A stretch of DNA of 64,000 nucleotides from Symmetrospora coprosmae (lineage: Eukaryota; Basidiomycota; Cystobasidiomycetes; Symmetrosporaceae): positions 558,001 through 622,000 of the forward strand of contig VUYT01000005.1 in the NCBI GenBank assembly GCA_008802785.1, written 5' to 3'. Of the stretch, positions 49,894-59,745 are shown in pieces. The notes below the pieces were generated by a model. The model saw nothing but the letters and a program-made list of their open reading frames with translations. It did no database searches and had not been told where the DNA came from. Position 1 is the stretch's first letter. The number at the start of each line of letters is the position of its first letter. The translations under genes and the position numbers were made by a program.

Positions 49894-52344
49894 ATGCGGA
49901 CCTCAGTCATGCTTGCTTGGGGGGGTCAGCCAGAGAGGCAGAGGGAGGCAGGCCGCCCCGCCTTGGATAGACCCGTACGCTTGTCCCACTGGGATGAGAA
50001 AGATGGAATGGCATGGACGGCGAGCGGGGATGGTGACCATGACCACCTGGCGGGTATCAACCACGCCGACGATGATGGCACAACGCCCGTGCCAGCGGCG
50101 CAGATAGGCAACCCGTGGCTGGCAGCATCGTCGTCGTCGTCGTCGTCATCGTTGAGCAATGGCCACACCCGGGGATGGCAGCCGGAGGACATGGCAACAA
50201 GCAGCGTAGCGAGCTCGAGCTCGAGCACGTTGAAGGCGGACCTGCTGTCGGCAACTCCGCTTGTGGATTCGCCTGTCGCCGTCGCCGCAGTCGGTGTCGG
50301 TGTCGGCGTCGCTGGCTCTGGCTCCGCGCACAGGCGATACCGGTCTGCCGAGAACGGGATATCCGCGCATGCCCGGAACGGACTGCTCAACGACGACGAC
50401 GACGACGACGACGACACCATCGTATCGACGCGCCCGTCCTTGCAGCGCCTCACCTCAAACAGCCTCGGAAGCCTCCTGTACGGCCTCGACAGGCTCCATC
50501 TCCGCAATGGGAGCAACGGCACGCGCACGCGCACGAGCACCAACGCCAGCACAGAGAGTGTGTCCACCCAGGATGCAGCAAACGAAGGCGTCAGGAGGAG
50601 CCTCGACGACATTCGCAGGATCAGCAAGGGAAAAGCCAGGATGGCGAGCAGCAGTCAGGGCCTCGGTCAGGACAATGACGTCCTGGGGCAGTATGGTTTG
50701 ACGGGCGGGCCAGACGGTCACCGCGAAGCTTTCTTGCACGTCATCGAGAAGGGAGATAGCTTGATGGGCATTGCTCTGCTCTACGGCTGCACCGTGAGTT
50801 CTCCCCTCGAGCTCCCTGTGTGTACTCTCGCAATTGCGCGTGCAGCTCCGCTAATGTACCACCCTCATGTGCGCTCCCAGGCACAGGCGATACGCACAGC
50901 CAACAAGCTCTGGCTAAACGACCCAATCATGCTGCGCAAGACGCTCTTCATTCCTCTCGACGCGTGCACGCAACCGCCCTCCAAAGACGTCGAGTTCGTG
51001 CAGCGTGCAGGGGAGGACGCCATACACCTCTACTTCCGCTCGGCTGCGGCTGGCACGACAGTCTCGTCACCTGGCCGCGTCGCAGTACCACCCGCGCACC
51101 ACAGGACCCGCCAAAAGCATCACAGGGACTCGTCGCTGCGCAACTCCCTGTCGGACTCCGCGAACGAGCACAGCGACGGCGACTCGCTCCTTGCGCTCGG
51201 GCGACCCCTGACGCCGTACCACGATGCGACGCCCAATGACGAGCGATCCTCTTCGCCTTTCTTCAGCCACTCCGACTATTTGACCTCGACCTCGAGACAG
51301 CCTGCATCGGGCGGCGCGCCCCTCGAAGCGTACCTGGCCTCCACCAACCCCGAGTACACAAGCCAGGCGGGGCTACCTCACGCACCGTCTTCGAAAAGTT
51401 CAAGTCACAGAGCTAGCCCTTCGTCGCCCACGGCTGCGCTCCCTCTGGCTCGCGAGCCTGTACCCCTGCCCAGCCTTCCTGGTCTCACGACAAAGAAGAG
51501 GACAGTGCAGATTGTCAGCATGTCCACTGGCGCCGTGCAGGCGCGAGCACGAGCACCGACGCCTCGCGTCTCGGTTGAAGCCGTCACGGACACCGGCGCC
51601 AGCCAGTCCATTGCAGACTGCAAGCCGGCGGGCGATGCTCGTCTCGCAGCGAGAGGCGTGCCTTCCGCGAAAGGACAGACAGCAGCAGTCTCTGTCTCTT
51701 CCAGCTCGCTCCTCACCCCGTCCAGCTCCAGCGATGGGCTGGCAGGTTTCTTGCACCCCGGCGCAGCAGCGGCCGCAGCCGCCGTCGGGAGTTCGGGAAC
51801 CGCGCCCAACCTCCGTCTTCGGCCGCGGAGTCCCTTCGAGGGCGCCGACGCAGGGTCAGCAAGCAGACCGCCGAGTCAGCTGCCGATAGTCGGCGTGGCG
51901 GCATCGTCGTCGTCAGACGCTCAGCGCCCGAGCAGGCGGCCCATCCCGGGCCGCGCGCGCAAGATATCCAAGGAGGCCGTCCCGCGCGCCCCGACCTCGG
52001 CTGCAGCCTCCGGGCCCGACCGCAGCGGCGCCGGTGCTGACTATGCACTGCAGCCCGCCCGCGCCGTCAACTACCTCGCCAACGCGGGCGCGGGCCTCTT
52101 CAGCTCGCTCATGAGCGCGAGCGGGACTGGGTCAGGCACTCGTGCAGGGGCCCGGACAGCGCAGGCGGACAGGGCAGGCGGTAGCGGCGGCGGCGGGAGC
52201 AAATGGTTCGCCATGGACGACTTTGAGGACGAAATCCAGCTCGCGAGGCGCTATCAGGCACAGGCACAGAGGAGGGCCTTGCCTGGGGCAGGGAGTGGCA
52301 AGACATCGAGCGAGACAAGGCGGTCGCGGACTTTGATGGAGTAG
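49894..52344 (+). CDS. Intracellular-type LysM-domain protein
   Basis: 787 residues, two exons (49894-50793, 50881-52344; sum 2,364 nt). One LysM-like domain is built across the intron: HVIEKGDSLMGIALLYGCT, then AQAIRTANKLWLNDPIMLRK and TLFIPLDAC. LysM binds N-acetylglucosamine polymers in secreted proteins, but no convincing signal peptide is present when translation starts at 49894, and the layout (long disordered flanks, single LysM) resembles cytosolic LYSMD proteins. Homopolymer runs include eight Ser near 50130 and eight Asp near 50395. The frame is open upstream, and an ATG at 49831 would add a Leu-rich hydrophobic segment; the start is therefore unsure. The 87-bp intron is stop-free in frame. 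Confidence 0.7.
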   Translation: MRTSVMLAWGGQPERQREAGRPALDRPVRLSHWDEKDGMAWTASGDGDHDHLAGINHADDDGTTPVPAAQIGNPWLAASSSSSSSSLSNGHTRGWQPEDMATSSVASSSSSTLKADLLSATPLVDSPVAVAAVGVGVGVAGSGSAHRRYRSAENGISAHARNGLLNDDDDDDDDTIVSTRPSLQRLTSNSLGSLLYGLDRLHLRNGSNGTRTRTSTNASTESVSTQDAANEGVRRSLDDIRRISKGKARMASSSQGLGQDNDVLGQYGLTGGPDGHREAFLHVIEKGDSLMGIALLYGCTVSSPLELPVCTLAIARAAPLMYHPHVRSQAQAIRTANKLWLNDPIMLRKTLFIPLDACTQPPSKDVEFVQRAGEDAIHLYFRSAAAGTTVSSPGRVAVPPAHHRTRQKHHRDSSLRNSLSDSANEHSDGDSLLALGRPLTPYHDATPNDERSSSPFFSHSDYLTSTSRQPASGGAPLEAYLASTNPEYTSQAGLPHAPSSKSSSHRASPSSPTAALPLAREPVPLPSLPGLTTKKRTVQIVSMSTGAVQARARAPTPRVSVEAVTDTGASQSIADCKPAGDARLAARGVPSAKGQTAAVSVSSSSLLTPSSSSDGLAGFLHPGAAAAAAAVGSSGTAPNLRLRPRSPFEGADAGSASRPPSQLPIVGVAASSSSDAQRPSRRPIPGRARKISKEAVPRAPTSAAASGPDRSGAGADYALQPARAVNYLANAGAGLFSSLMSASGTGSGTRAGARTAQADRAGGSGGGGSKWFAMDDFEDEIQLARRYQAQAQRRALPGAGSGKTSSETRRSRTLME

Positions 52345-52532
52345 ATGGGGTTCGACCGGCCACTCCGGTACTCAGATCAGTATTTCGGGAGCATGCTATG
52401 GCTGTTTACGTCTAGTTGTTGTTGTCGCTACGCTCATTTATCTATAGACAAGGATGCCCGCTTGAGGTAAGCAGGTCTGGCACGAGGGTCCTGCTAAGCA
52501 TTTACGCCCGTCGCGATGGCTCTGCGACAGCA

Positions 52533-55500
52533 TCACATCATACCAAAGATGTCCTTCTGCTTCTTCTGCAGCAGCTCGGAGCTCGTATTCGTGCTCATGA
52601 TGCCCGTCGCCCCTCCCATGTCCGCCAAGCTTGACGACGAGGACGAAGCCGCCGAGGACGACCAAGTGAGCGCGGAGCTCGCCCCGCTTGCTGCAGAAGC
52701 TCGCAGCTTGTCGGCAATCCCGGTCGCCTGCTGTGCTCGCCCATTGCCGTTGCCGTTGCTGAAAAAATTAAGAAGAGGGTCGTTATCGTCGTTGCCGAAG
52801 CAGAAGTCGTCCAGAGTGACGGTGGATGGCGGCGCGGTCGCCTGCTCCTGTGCGCGAGCCAATGCAGCAGCGCTCGAGCCTCGCGCTTCGGAGAAAGTCC
52901 CAAAGACGCCAGCAGGCTTCTTGGCGCTTCCCCCGTACAAAGATGCATCGCCCTGCTCCTGCGGCGTGCCGCCCTGCGTCGCGGGCGTTGCAGTCGTGCC
53001 CACCGAGATGGGAGACTGGCCCTGCATGCCGCCGCCATCACCGCCGCCTCGAGACCTATACGGGAACCCATCCGAGCCTGCCATGAGATCGTCGAGGTAG
53101 TCCTGGTATGCTGAATGGAACGTTCCGCTGCCGTTATGCTGGTGCTGGTGGTGCTCGAAGTCCATCATGGAAGAGTCCGAGGGCGGAAGTGGGGGCGGGC
53201 TGGATGGCGGGAGATCGCGAATGTGGACAGGTTCGTGCGATACCGACTCCGGGTCTGCAGTGTTATTCTTGTCCATCTCGAAGTCAAGCTCGCTCGAAGG
53301 GGCAGATGCCACAGCGCGGGTATGCGGCGTGGGCGTGGAGTTGCGACGGAGCAGCTGAGCCGTTGGAGCAAGCGAGCCCGAGGCGCGCTGCGCAGTCTTG
53401 CGCGGCGGGGACGGCGATGTCATGAGCGAGCTCGACGTCTTGAGCAAGAAGGAGGAGAAGTCGTCCAGGATTCCATCCGGGTAACTGCTTGGATGATCAG
53501 ACGTAAAGTCTGAAGCATAGTATGCGGCACTAGATCGTCCCGGTGCTGCGGTCGTTGTGCCGGAACGGCTCCTGTCGGCGGTGGCGGGCAGCAGGTTGAT
53601 CCGAGGGTGAAGAGACGCGTTGAAGCCAAGATTCGTATCGTCTGAGGAAGGATGGACGTAGGTCTGAAATGTCCCCACAGAGGGCGCAAGACTGTCGTTG
53701 GTGGCCATCTCCGGATGCGGTGGAGCATAATGGACGGTCGCGAAGAGCTTCTCGTGCGAGGCGGGCGGCTGTTCTGATGTGGCTCGAGAAGGGGACGCGC
53801 GCCGCTTGCTCGGCGAGGTAATGTTTGATGACGACATGATGGCATTGCGGAAGGGTGTCGACAGGGAGGAACCCAGCGGCGAAAAGGATGGAAAGCCAAA
53901 TCCAGCCGGCAACTCGCCGCTTGGGGTTCTGCCTCCTTCGAGCTGCATGGGCATATCGAAGCTCGACAACCCAGCAGGGAGCGAGAGACCGTCGAGAAGG
54001 TACTTGCCAAGCATCTTGCCAGGCGTCTCCTGCACATCCAGGCCGTGAAAGCGGGGCAACCCGCGCCCGCCAGGCGTACCGCGGCCGATGCTGCCGCCGC
54101 CGCCGCTCTCGCCCAGCAGCGAGCGGATAGCTGTTCCAGGCGATGCATTCATCAAGAAATCCTTCGTGCGCTGCTTCTCCTCCTCGCGTTGCTGGCTACT
54201 CTTCTTCGGGCTCGGGCTCGTAGGGTCGAAGATATGGCGGGCCTGTTCTCGCTGCTTCTCCGCGCTCATGCCGCGGTTCAGCCCGCTGCCGCTGACTGTC
54301 ATGGAAGATGGATAGGTGTTCCCGCTGCCGCTGAGGAAGAAATCCATGTCGTCGCCCAGGTCCTGCCGGATCTGGTTCGTCTCGGCCTGGTACAGGTCGA
54401 CGCTGGCGCTGCTGACCGTCTTGCTCAGATTTGTAGGCGTGATTCTCCGCTTCTTGGCCTTGCCTGCCTCGGCATTGACCGCGGGGCCAGCGGGAGAAGC
54501 CGGGACCGTAGTGAGGAGGGACGGCTTCTTTGCTCGCGCCTTCTTCGAGGCGCCTTGACCCTTGCTCGATGAAGCTGTCGCAGCGCTACCGCCCTTGTTA
54601 AGGACCTCCTCCTTGAGTGCAGCTGAGGAGAGCGCAGTCGTAAAGCGCCGCTTGCCAAGATGATTCGCGCCGCGCGATGGTGAGGTGAAAGGCTGGGCTC
54701 CGTTCTGCTGTCGCACATTTGTGACATATGAGCGATGCCCTCGAGGCGACCGCCGCAATGGTGACGTCTGCGTTTGCGACTGCTGCCTCGTGCTCGTGCT
54801 GCCGTTGATGATTCCCATAACCTTGGCTCGTGCAGCGGCAGTCTCGGCATCCATGGTCGAAGTGGGCTGGCTGTTCTGGTCCGATGCAGCAAGGTGAGCA
54901 TGCGTGGCCGTGGTCGAGCGGGAGACTGCTCCTCCAGCGTCGGCTTCTGCTTCCGCGCGCTTCTTCTTCATAGAGGGCAGATCCTGTGCACATTCTGCGG
55001 GGTCGGCGCGTCCGACAGCAAGGGTCGACATCATCAGCCGACTGACGGCATCACCCTCGAACAGAGAAGAGGAAGCGAACTCACCCTCGCACAGCTTCTT
55101 GACCTCGCCCTCTTCTTCGGCGTCCTTCTCGCCCGCATTGGCCAACTGCGAGCCATCGAGCGGCTTCGAGCGCTTCTTGCGCACTCTCCACTGCGTGCTC
55201 TGCGTCGTGCCGCACTTGAGGCAGCCACCAGCCCAGTACTTGAGCTTGGGCGCGTTCTGCGCGGGAGCGTGAGGCTGGGTGCCATTCGCGGGCTGTACAT
55301 TGCTGTTGCTGGCGCGTCTGGGAACGGGCGGAGGCGATGATGATGAGGCGGGTGCATTGGACACGCGTGTGGGTCCTGTGGAGGCGGCGTGGCTTGTACT
55401 GCGAATGAGTGGCTGCGAAGGCGGAAAGGAGCCGCCGCGCGACTTTGACGCTGGCTGGCCTTGCGGGCCGACCGAAGCGGCTCTTGCACCTCCGCTTCCG

Positions 55501-55700
55501 CCCATGACCCGCTCTGGGTTGAAGAGATTTATGCCGGGCAGGAGAGACGTGCTGAGGTTCTTGCCCTGATGTTCGCCTTGTTGCTGCTGCTGGGCCATCA
55601 TCATCTGCATGAGCATCTGTTGGGCCTGCTCGGGCTGCAGCTGCTTGTCGCCGGTGGTGGACTGGCTCGCGGCGAGGAAAGCCTGCATCATTGCCTGCAT
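52533..55700 (-). CDS. GATA-type zinc-finger protein
   Basis: 1,025 residues from two exons (55700-55085, 54994-52533; sum 3,078 nt). The N-terminal part is Gln/Met-rich. The finger starts GCLKCGTTQSTQWRVRKKRS and, after an unusually long acidic loop, closes with KKLCEECAQD; the final CxxC exists only when the 54995-55084 intron is removed. The rest is disordered, Ser-rich, with several basic patches such as KKARAKKPSLL. The Trp-Arg after the first Cys pair is typical of GATA fingers that bind DNA. Target genes unknown. In-frame sequence continues upstream of 55700 (PTSGVAAPLHQTSGQQQ) to a possible acceptor near 55817, so an upstream exon is likely. Confidence 0.72.
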   Translation of the reverse strand: MQAMMQAFLAASQSTTGDKQLQPEQAQQMLMQMMMAQQQQQGEHQGKNLSTSLLPGINLFNPERVMGGSGGARAASVGPQGQPASKSRGGSFPPSQPLIRSTSHAASTGPTRVSNAPASSSSPPPVPRRASNSNVQPANGTQPHAPAQNAPKLKYWAGGCLKCGTTQSTQWRVRKKRSKPLDGSQLANAGEKDAEEEGEVKKLCEGEFASSSLFEGDAVSRLMMSTLAVGRADPAECAQDLPSMKKKRAEAEADAGGAVSRSTTATHAHLAASDQNSQPTSTMDAETAAARAKVMGIINGSTSTRQQSQTQTSPLRRSPRGHRSYVTNVRQQNGAQPFTSPSRGANHLGKRRFTTALSSAALKEEVLNKGGSAATASSSKGQGASKKARAKKPSLLTTVPASPAGPAVNAEAGKAKKRRITPTNLSKTVSSASVDLYQAETNQIRQDLGDDMDFFLSGSGNTYPSSMTVSGSGLNRGMSAEKQREQARHIFDPTSPSPKKSSQQREEEKQRTKDFLMNASPGTAIRSLLGESGGGGSIGRGTPGGRGLPRFHGLDVQETPGKMLGKYLLDGLSLPAGLSSFDMPMQLEGGRTPSGELPAGFGFPSFSPLGSSLSTPFRNAIMSSSNITSPSKRRASPSRATSEQPPASHEKLFATVHYAPPHPEMATNDSLAPSVGTFQTYVHPSSDDTNLGFNASLHPRINLLPATADRSRSGTTTAAPGRSSAAYYASDFTSDHPSSYPDGILDDFSSFLLKTSSSLMTSPSPPRKTAQRASGSLAPTAQLLRRNSTPTPHTRAVASAPSSELDFEMDKNNTADPESVSHEPVHIRDLPPSSPPPLPPSDSSMMDFEHHQHQHNGSGTFHSAYQDYLDDLMAGSDGFPYRSRGGGDGGGMQGQSPISVGTTATPATQGGTPQEQGDASLYGGSAKKPAGVFGTFSEARGSSAAALARAQEQATAPPSTVTLDDFCFGNDDNDPLLNFFSNGNGNGRAQQATGIADKLRASAASGASSALTWSSSAASSSSSSLADMGGATGIMSTNTSSELLQKKQKDIFGMM

Positions 55701-55931
55701 GGGATCTGCCACTTGCTGCTGGCCAGATGTCTGATGTAAAGGTGCGGCGACGCCTGAAGTGGGTGGCGCGTGCAGCGAGGTAAGAAAGTCGGTTCGGTTG
55801 ACAGGCTCTCGCTGAGGAAGGAGAAGTGGAGCATGGCGTGTTGTACGTAGGTGTGTAACAGTTTTTCCGGGACCGGGGAGGGGTGGTAGCGGATGAGTCG
55901 GGAGGAAGCAGGGCGTCAGCGCGTCTCGCTG

Positions 55932-56407
55932 TCAACAAGCCGCCTGCGCCTGCGCCTGCCATATAGCCTGAGACCGGACCCGACCGACCCGCGCACAGCT
56001 CAGCAGAATAGACTCACAGGCATGAGCTCGAGGACAATCTCGAGCGTCCTTTCGCTGTCGCTCTGCCCCTCAATGACCCTCCCCGTGATCCTGGTCGTCC
56101 CGCCTGTGCTTTCCGCGAGGAGCCAGCCCATCATCCCCTTTCCCTCAAAGACGCGCTCGTTCGGGCCGAGCTCCTCTGACTCGAGGATGTCGAGCACGCT
56201 GACGGCATGGTCTGCGCTCGCGGATGGCGTGAGATCCGGCCGGGTGTAGCAGATCAGGGCGAGGCAGGACTTGAGCGTTGTCGAGGCGTGTCGGCTGGAT
56301 CCCCCTGCCACTGCCTGGATCTCGTTCCCGGATGGACTGCGCGCAATGTACGTGTTGCGCGTCCCCGACGCCGCGCTGCAGACGCTGTACACGACCTTGA
56401 GCTTCAT
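55932..56407 (-). CDS. Small conserved-looking protein of unknown function
   Basis: Begins MKLKVVYSVCSAASGTRN and continues STTLKSCLALICYTRPDL, HAVSVLDILESEELGP, FEGKGMMGWLLAES and TLEIVLELMP, all ordinary folded-protein sequence. A canonical donor (GTGAGT) follows ELMP; splicing to the acceptor before GCTATATGG gives a short tail AIWQAQAQAAC. About 140 residues. No family was recognised. It lies immediately upstream of the GATA-finger gene on the same strand, and the possible 5' end of that gene may overlap it. Confidence 0.5.
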
Positions 56408-56797
56408 CCTGTTCCTTTGGTCTGCTTCCAGCAGGAGTTGGTGGATGGTACAGCGAAGGAGGAGTGCTGTGTGTTATGCGAGAGAGAGGACGAGGAGACG
56501 GCGCGAAACAGTAGCAGGGCGAGAGTCTGGGCCTGCTAGCCAATGATTCAGTCGGTACAACACGCACGAGCACTGCAAGCAACAGGATCGCGCTCTCATG
56601 GAAGCATTGTGCGTGGCCCATCCATTCACTCAACGAGGCATGCAGTCGTCACAGCGGAATCGCCGGGTCGCGTCGGTGGGGGACGGACAACGCAGTGAAC
56701 CGAGTTCTATAAGGGCTGAGAGTAGCCAGTCGCACCTCGTCTTGGTCTGGGCAGAGCTTCGCATCGTCAGCGCGAATCTATGCACCGGCTGACACGG
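56408..56797. other. Intergenic with one TTCTATAA copy
   Basis: Between the small unknown gene and the finger-protein gene; carries the first motif copy at 56705. Confidence 0.55.
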
Positions 56798-58101
56798 CTA
56801 ACACTGACAGCATTGCATGGCCCTGCATTGTGTCTCGGCGGTGGCGTCGATGGTGGAGACGAGGAAGGTGCGCAGCTCCGCGCCCAGCTGGCAGCGGCCG
56901 TTCGGAGCTTCTATAAGCTCGCAACCTCTGCCACTCAGGCCGGTCGGTAGCTCCACCCATTGCGTAGGGTAGATGTAGGATCCGTCGATCAGCCGGAGCG
57001 GTTCCCGCAGGAAGCAGCGGTTACCGACGGTGCCATTGATCGAGGGGAGTCGCACCATGGGCTGCTGGAACTCTTCGCCCATTTGCTCAGATGCGTACCG
57101 ACCGTCTCGTATTTCCGACAGTCCGCAGCCCTCTCTGTTATAGAAGTGCATATGCGCACGGTGACGCGGGTTGGCGAAGTCCTGTGAGTGGACAACGTTC
57201 GAGCTTAGCCCGCGAATGCGCTGGAGCTGCATGACCGACCGGGAAAGGCACGCACTCGCTGGATCATCGTCTCGAGACTGTTGGCGAAGAAGGGATGGCC
57301 GTCGAGGCTGACCACCTGCGCCTGTTTGCTGCTTTCCAGTTCTTCTATAAGCCGCTTGCATTCTGCGACATATGCGCCATACCTGGGCACGCGTTGGGCG
57401 CCGAAGGCCTCTGCGACCAGCAAGAAGATCTGGAGGTCGGCCCGAGACATAGGATGACGGGGGAGGTTCATGAGGAGGTGGAGGGTGAACATCTGTCATA
57501 GAAGGTCAGAAGACAGGTACTGCTACACGCCGGGAGTGCAAGTTCACCTCGCGACTCGAGAATGGGAAGAAGCTGTCACTGGTGGCTCCGGTCCCCACTC
57601 GGCGCAGGATGCTCGCAATGTCGGCGATATCCTGCTCTTCCTGCTGCAAGAGCTCTATGCCCTCAGCTTCTATAAGCTCCATGGCTCGGGCTAGAGACCC
57701 CCGTAGGTCGCGCTCCTTCAGGCTGTCCCTGGGGGCAGTATCGAACGTCATCCCGTCGGCAAGATACGCCACCGGGTCGAAAGACGCGTGGTCGTCGGAG
57801 GGTAACGCATTCGCCTCGAACTGGGGGGTTGGAGACGGTGGGCGGGCTGAGACGCGCTGCTGTTCCTGCATCTCCTGCAGCATTGCCCATTTGCGCTGAT
57901 GTCCTTTGAGCTGACGATGTACTCTCATGTCTCCAGGCCCCATCTCCGAGTGACAGGCGCTGCATCGAGCTCGAGTCCCTCTTGGACCGGTCACCTTCGT
58001 GAAGTCTGGGCAAGACCGTGCTCAGCTGCTTCTATAAGCTCCGTACGTGCAGCACTCTCACCTGGCTCGTACTCCGCATCTGCGACTGTGCTGACTGGCA
58101 T
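56798..58101 (-). CDS. Uncharacterised C2H2-like finger protein of an expanded basidiomycete type
   Basis: 372 residues from four exons (58101-58062, 58005-57548, 57492-57256, 57181-56798; sum 1,119 nt). The N terminus has a finger-like block RCSACHSEMGPGDMRVHRQ with LKGHQRKW. Later blocks are SFFPFSSREMFTLHLL, SRADLQIFLLVAEAFGAQ, DGHPFFANSLETMIQRDFAN, RAHMHFYNREG, QPMVRLP and GSYIYPTQWVEL. I recall this block order from large uncharacterised, possibly transposon-derived families in mushroom-type basidiomycetes; that is memory, not a search. Relative to those it appears short at the C terminus, ending soon after the Trp block with a Cys-rich tail (CRAMQCCQC). Divergent from the 58198 gene, 96 bp apart. 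Confidence 0.6.
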
Positions 58102-58197
58102 GGCGCTCGCTGTCTTGCGTCGGTGTAACGCCAGGGGCTTCCTCTCCGCCTCCCTTCTTCTCCCCAACTTCACCACCTACCATCTTCTATAACCGCC

Positions 58198-59745
58198 ATG
58201 GCAACAACCAGGAGCGTGAACAGCGAGGAGGACGATGACGACGACTTCGCCATTCAGCCCTCTGCAGCTACTCTCGCCGCTCGAGCCGCCCAGGCAGCTG
58301 GCGGATCTGCGCCCACACCCGGCGGCAAACGGGCTCGGGATCCGTCTGAGTCGAGCTTGTCATCCGGCAGCATCGACTACGAGACCGAGTGCGCGACGAT
58401 GGAGCTGCTGCTAGCTGAGCAGGGCTATAGCAGCGAGCTCGACGCCTCCATCATGAAAGTCATACGTGACTGCAGACTGAGCATCACAGACTTCAGAGTC
58501 TGGCTCGACTGTATGCGTTCATGGTCCAAGCGCGACAGGATGAAGCACCCTGTGAGTCTGTTCAGCTTCTGCTGGAGAGATGACAACCAGGACAGCCAGC
58601 TTCTATAAGCTGATGTAGCGTGTGTGCTGCCCTGCAGACCTTCTACGACGAGACGGCACTGCTGGCGGACGACGACGACGATGAAACCGAGGATCACCGC
58701 GCCGACCCGCCCTTCCACGTCTGCCTCAAGTTCCTTTCCTCTGTCCAGGTCATCCACATTGCTCAGCGAGTCCGCTTGGATGGGCCCTCCGCTTCTAGTG
58801 CCCTCGTCATCGCAGAGCCGAACAAGGCAGGTGGCGGAGCCCTGGCACTCGCTTAGTGACTTCTATAAGCTGAGTCTAATGTATCCACGCACAGAAAGCC
58901 ATTCAAGACTTCGCCAAGCAGGAGTTCTTCGGCGACAAATGCGGTCGCTTCGCCGCCAGCAAGAACGATAACCCAAGGGCTGATGCTGCTATAGTGAGCT
59001 CATTCTGTGCTGCCGTCTGCTGGCGCTGATGTCTCGATGCTACTATAACCTCATCAGATCAAGCTGTCCGGTCGTCTGGAGCTCGTACACTACAACCCGG
59101 AGGAAGCCGAAGCCATCCGCGCCAACCCCGCTCGCTGGCGCAAATGCGAGGAGCTAGTCAGGAAGGCGCATGACGATATGCGGAACATGATCAAGAGAAA
59201 GGCGAGTCCGACGTTCTATAACCTCCGGATCTTGGACTCATCCCTTCTGTGGGTTTCCCCATCCACAGCTCAAAGATTTGATGCCATCCGCCCAGAACAA
59301 GACCTGGAAGGACATCGGCGAGGCAATGTTCCAGGGCATTGTTCCGGCTGCCGAGGTCACCCCGCATCACTGGCGTCTAGTCGGCATGCTGGTGAGCGCG
59401 TCATAGCAGCTTGTACAACTCCATCCAGCTGACTCGTCCTTACCCAGATTGCCTATGCGGATGTAATCCCTGTCAGGACGGCGGACGACAAACCCATCCC
59501 CGAGTGGTGGACTCTGGTCGACAAAAAGTTCGAGGGACTGGCCAAGAAGCTGGCAAGCGACGACCCGGTGAAGGTCGCCAACGCAAAAGAGTGAGCTCCT
59601 ACATCACGTTGTCGGAACTTTTAGAAGCTGACTCCCAATACCTTCCAGAACGATCAAGACATGCCTCGAGAACGCTAAGAACCGGGTCACGAAGAAGGAC
59701 GAGGTTCCCTTGGGCATCAACAACTGCTGGGAGAGCTTCCGGTAG
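58198..59745 (+). CDS. Uncharacterised acidic protein with two GC-AG introns
   Basis: 382 residues from seven exons (58198-58551, 58638-58826, 58895-58993, 59058-59201, 59269-59391, 59448-59590, 59649-59745; sum 1,149 nt, fully in frame). An acidic N terminus (NSEEDDDDDFAIQPS) and Ser-rich linker precede a helical, charged body: YETECATMELLLAEQ, FFGDKCGRFAASKNDN, ELVHYNPEEAEAIRAN, WRKCEELVRKAHDDM, TWKDIGEAMFQGI, EWWTLVDKKFEGLAKK. Introns 2 and 4 start with GC (GCAGGT, GCGAGT). Introns 1, 2 and 4 each contain TTCTATAA. No family was recognised. Together with its divergent neighbour it could be the cargo of a mobile or lineage-specific unit, but no terminal repeats were identified. Confidence 0.65.

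Noticed and set aside
50392-50415. GAC run as a regulatory repeat
   Set aside because: It is in frame and encodes an Asp tract of the LysM protein, matching other homopolymer tracts there.
57620-57720. A 55-bp intron around the motif copy at 57668 (GTCTCT...TTGCAG)
   Set aside because: Removing it would break the frame that continues cleanly into the next exons; the unspliced reading ELIEAEGIELL fits the exon sum.
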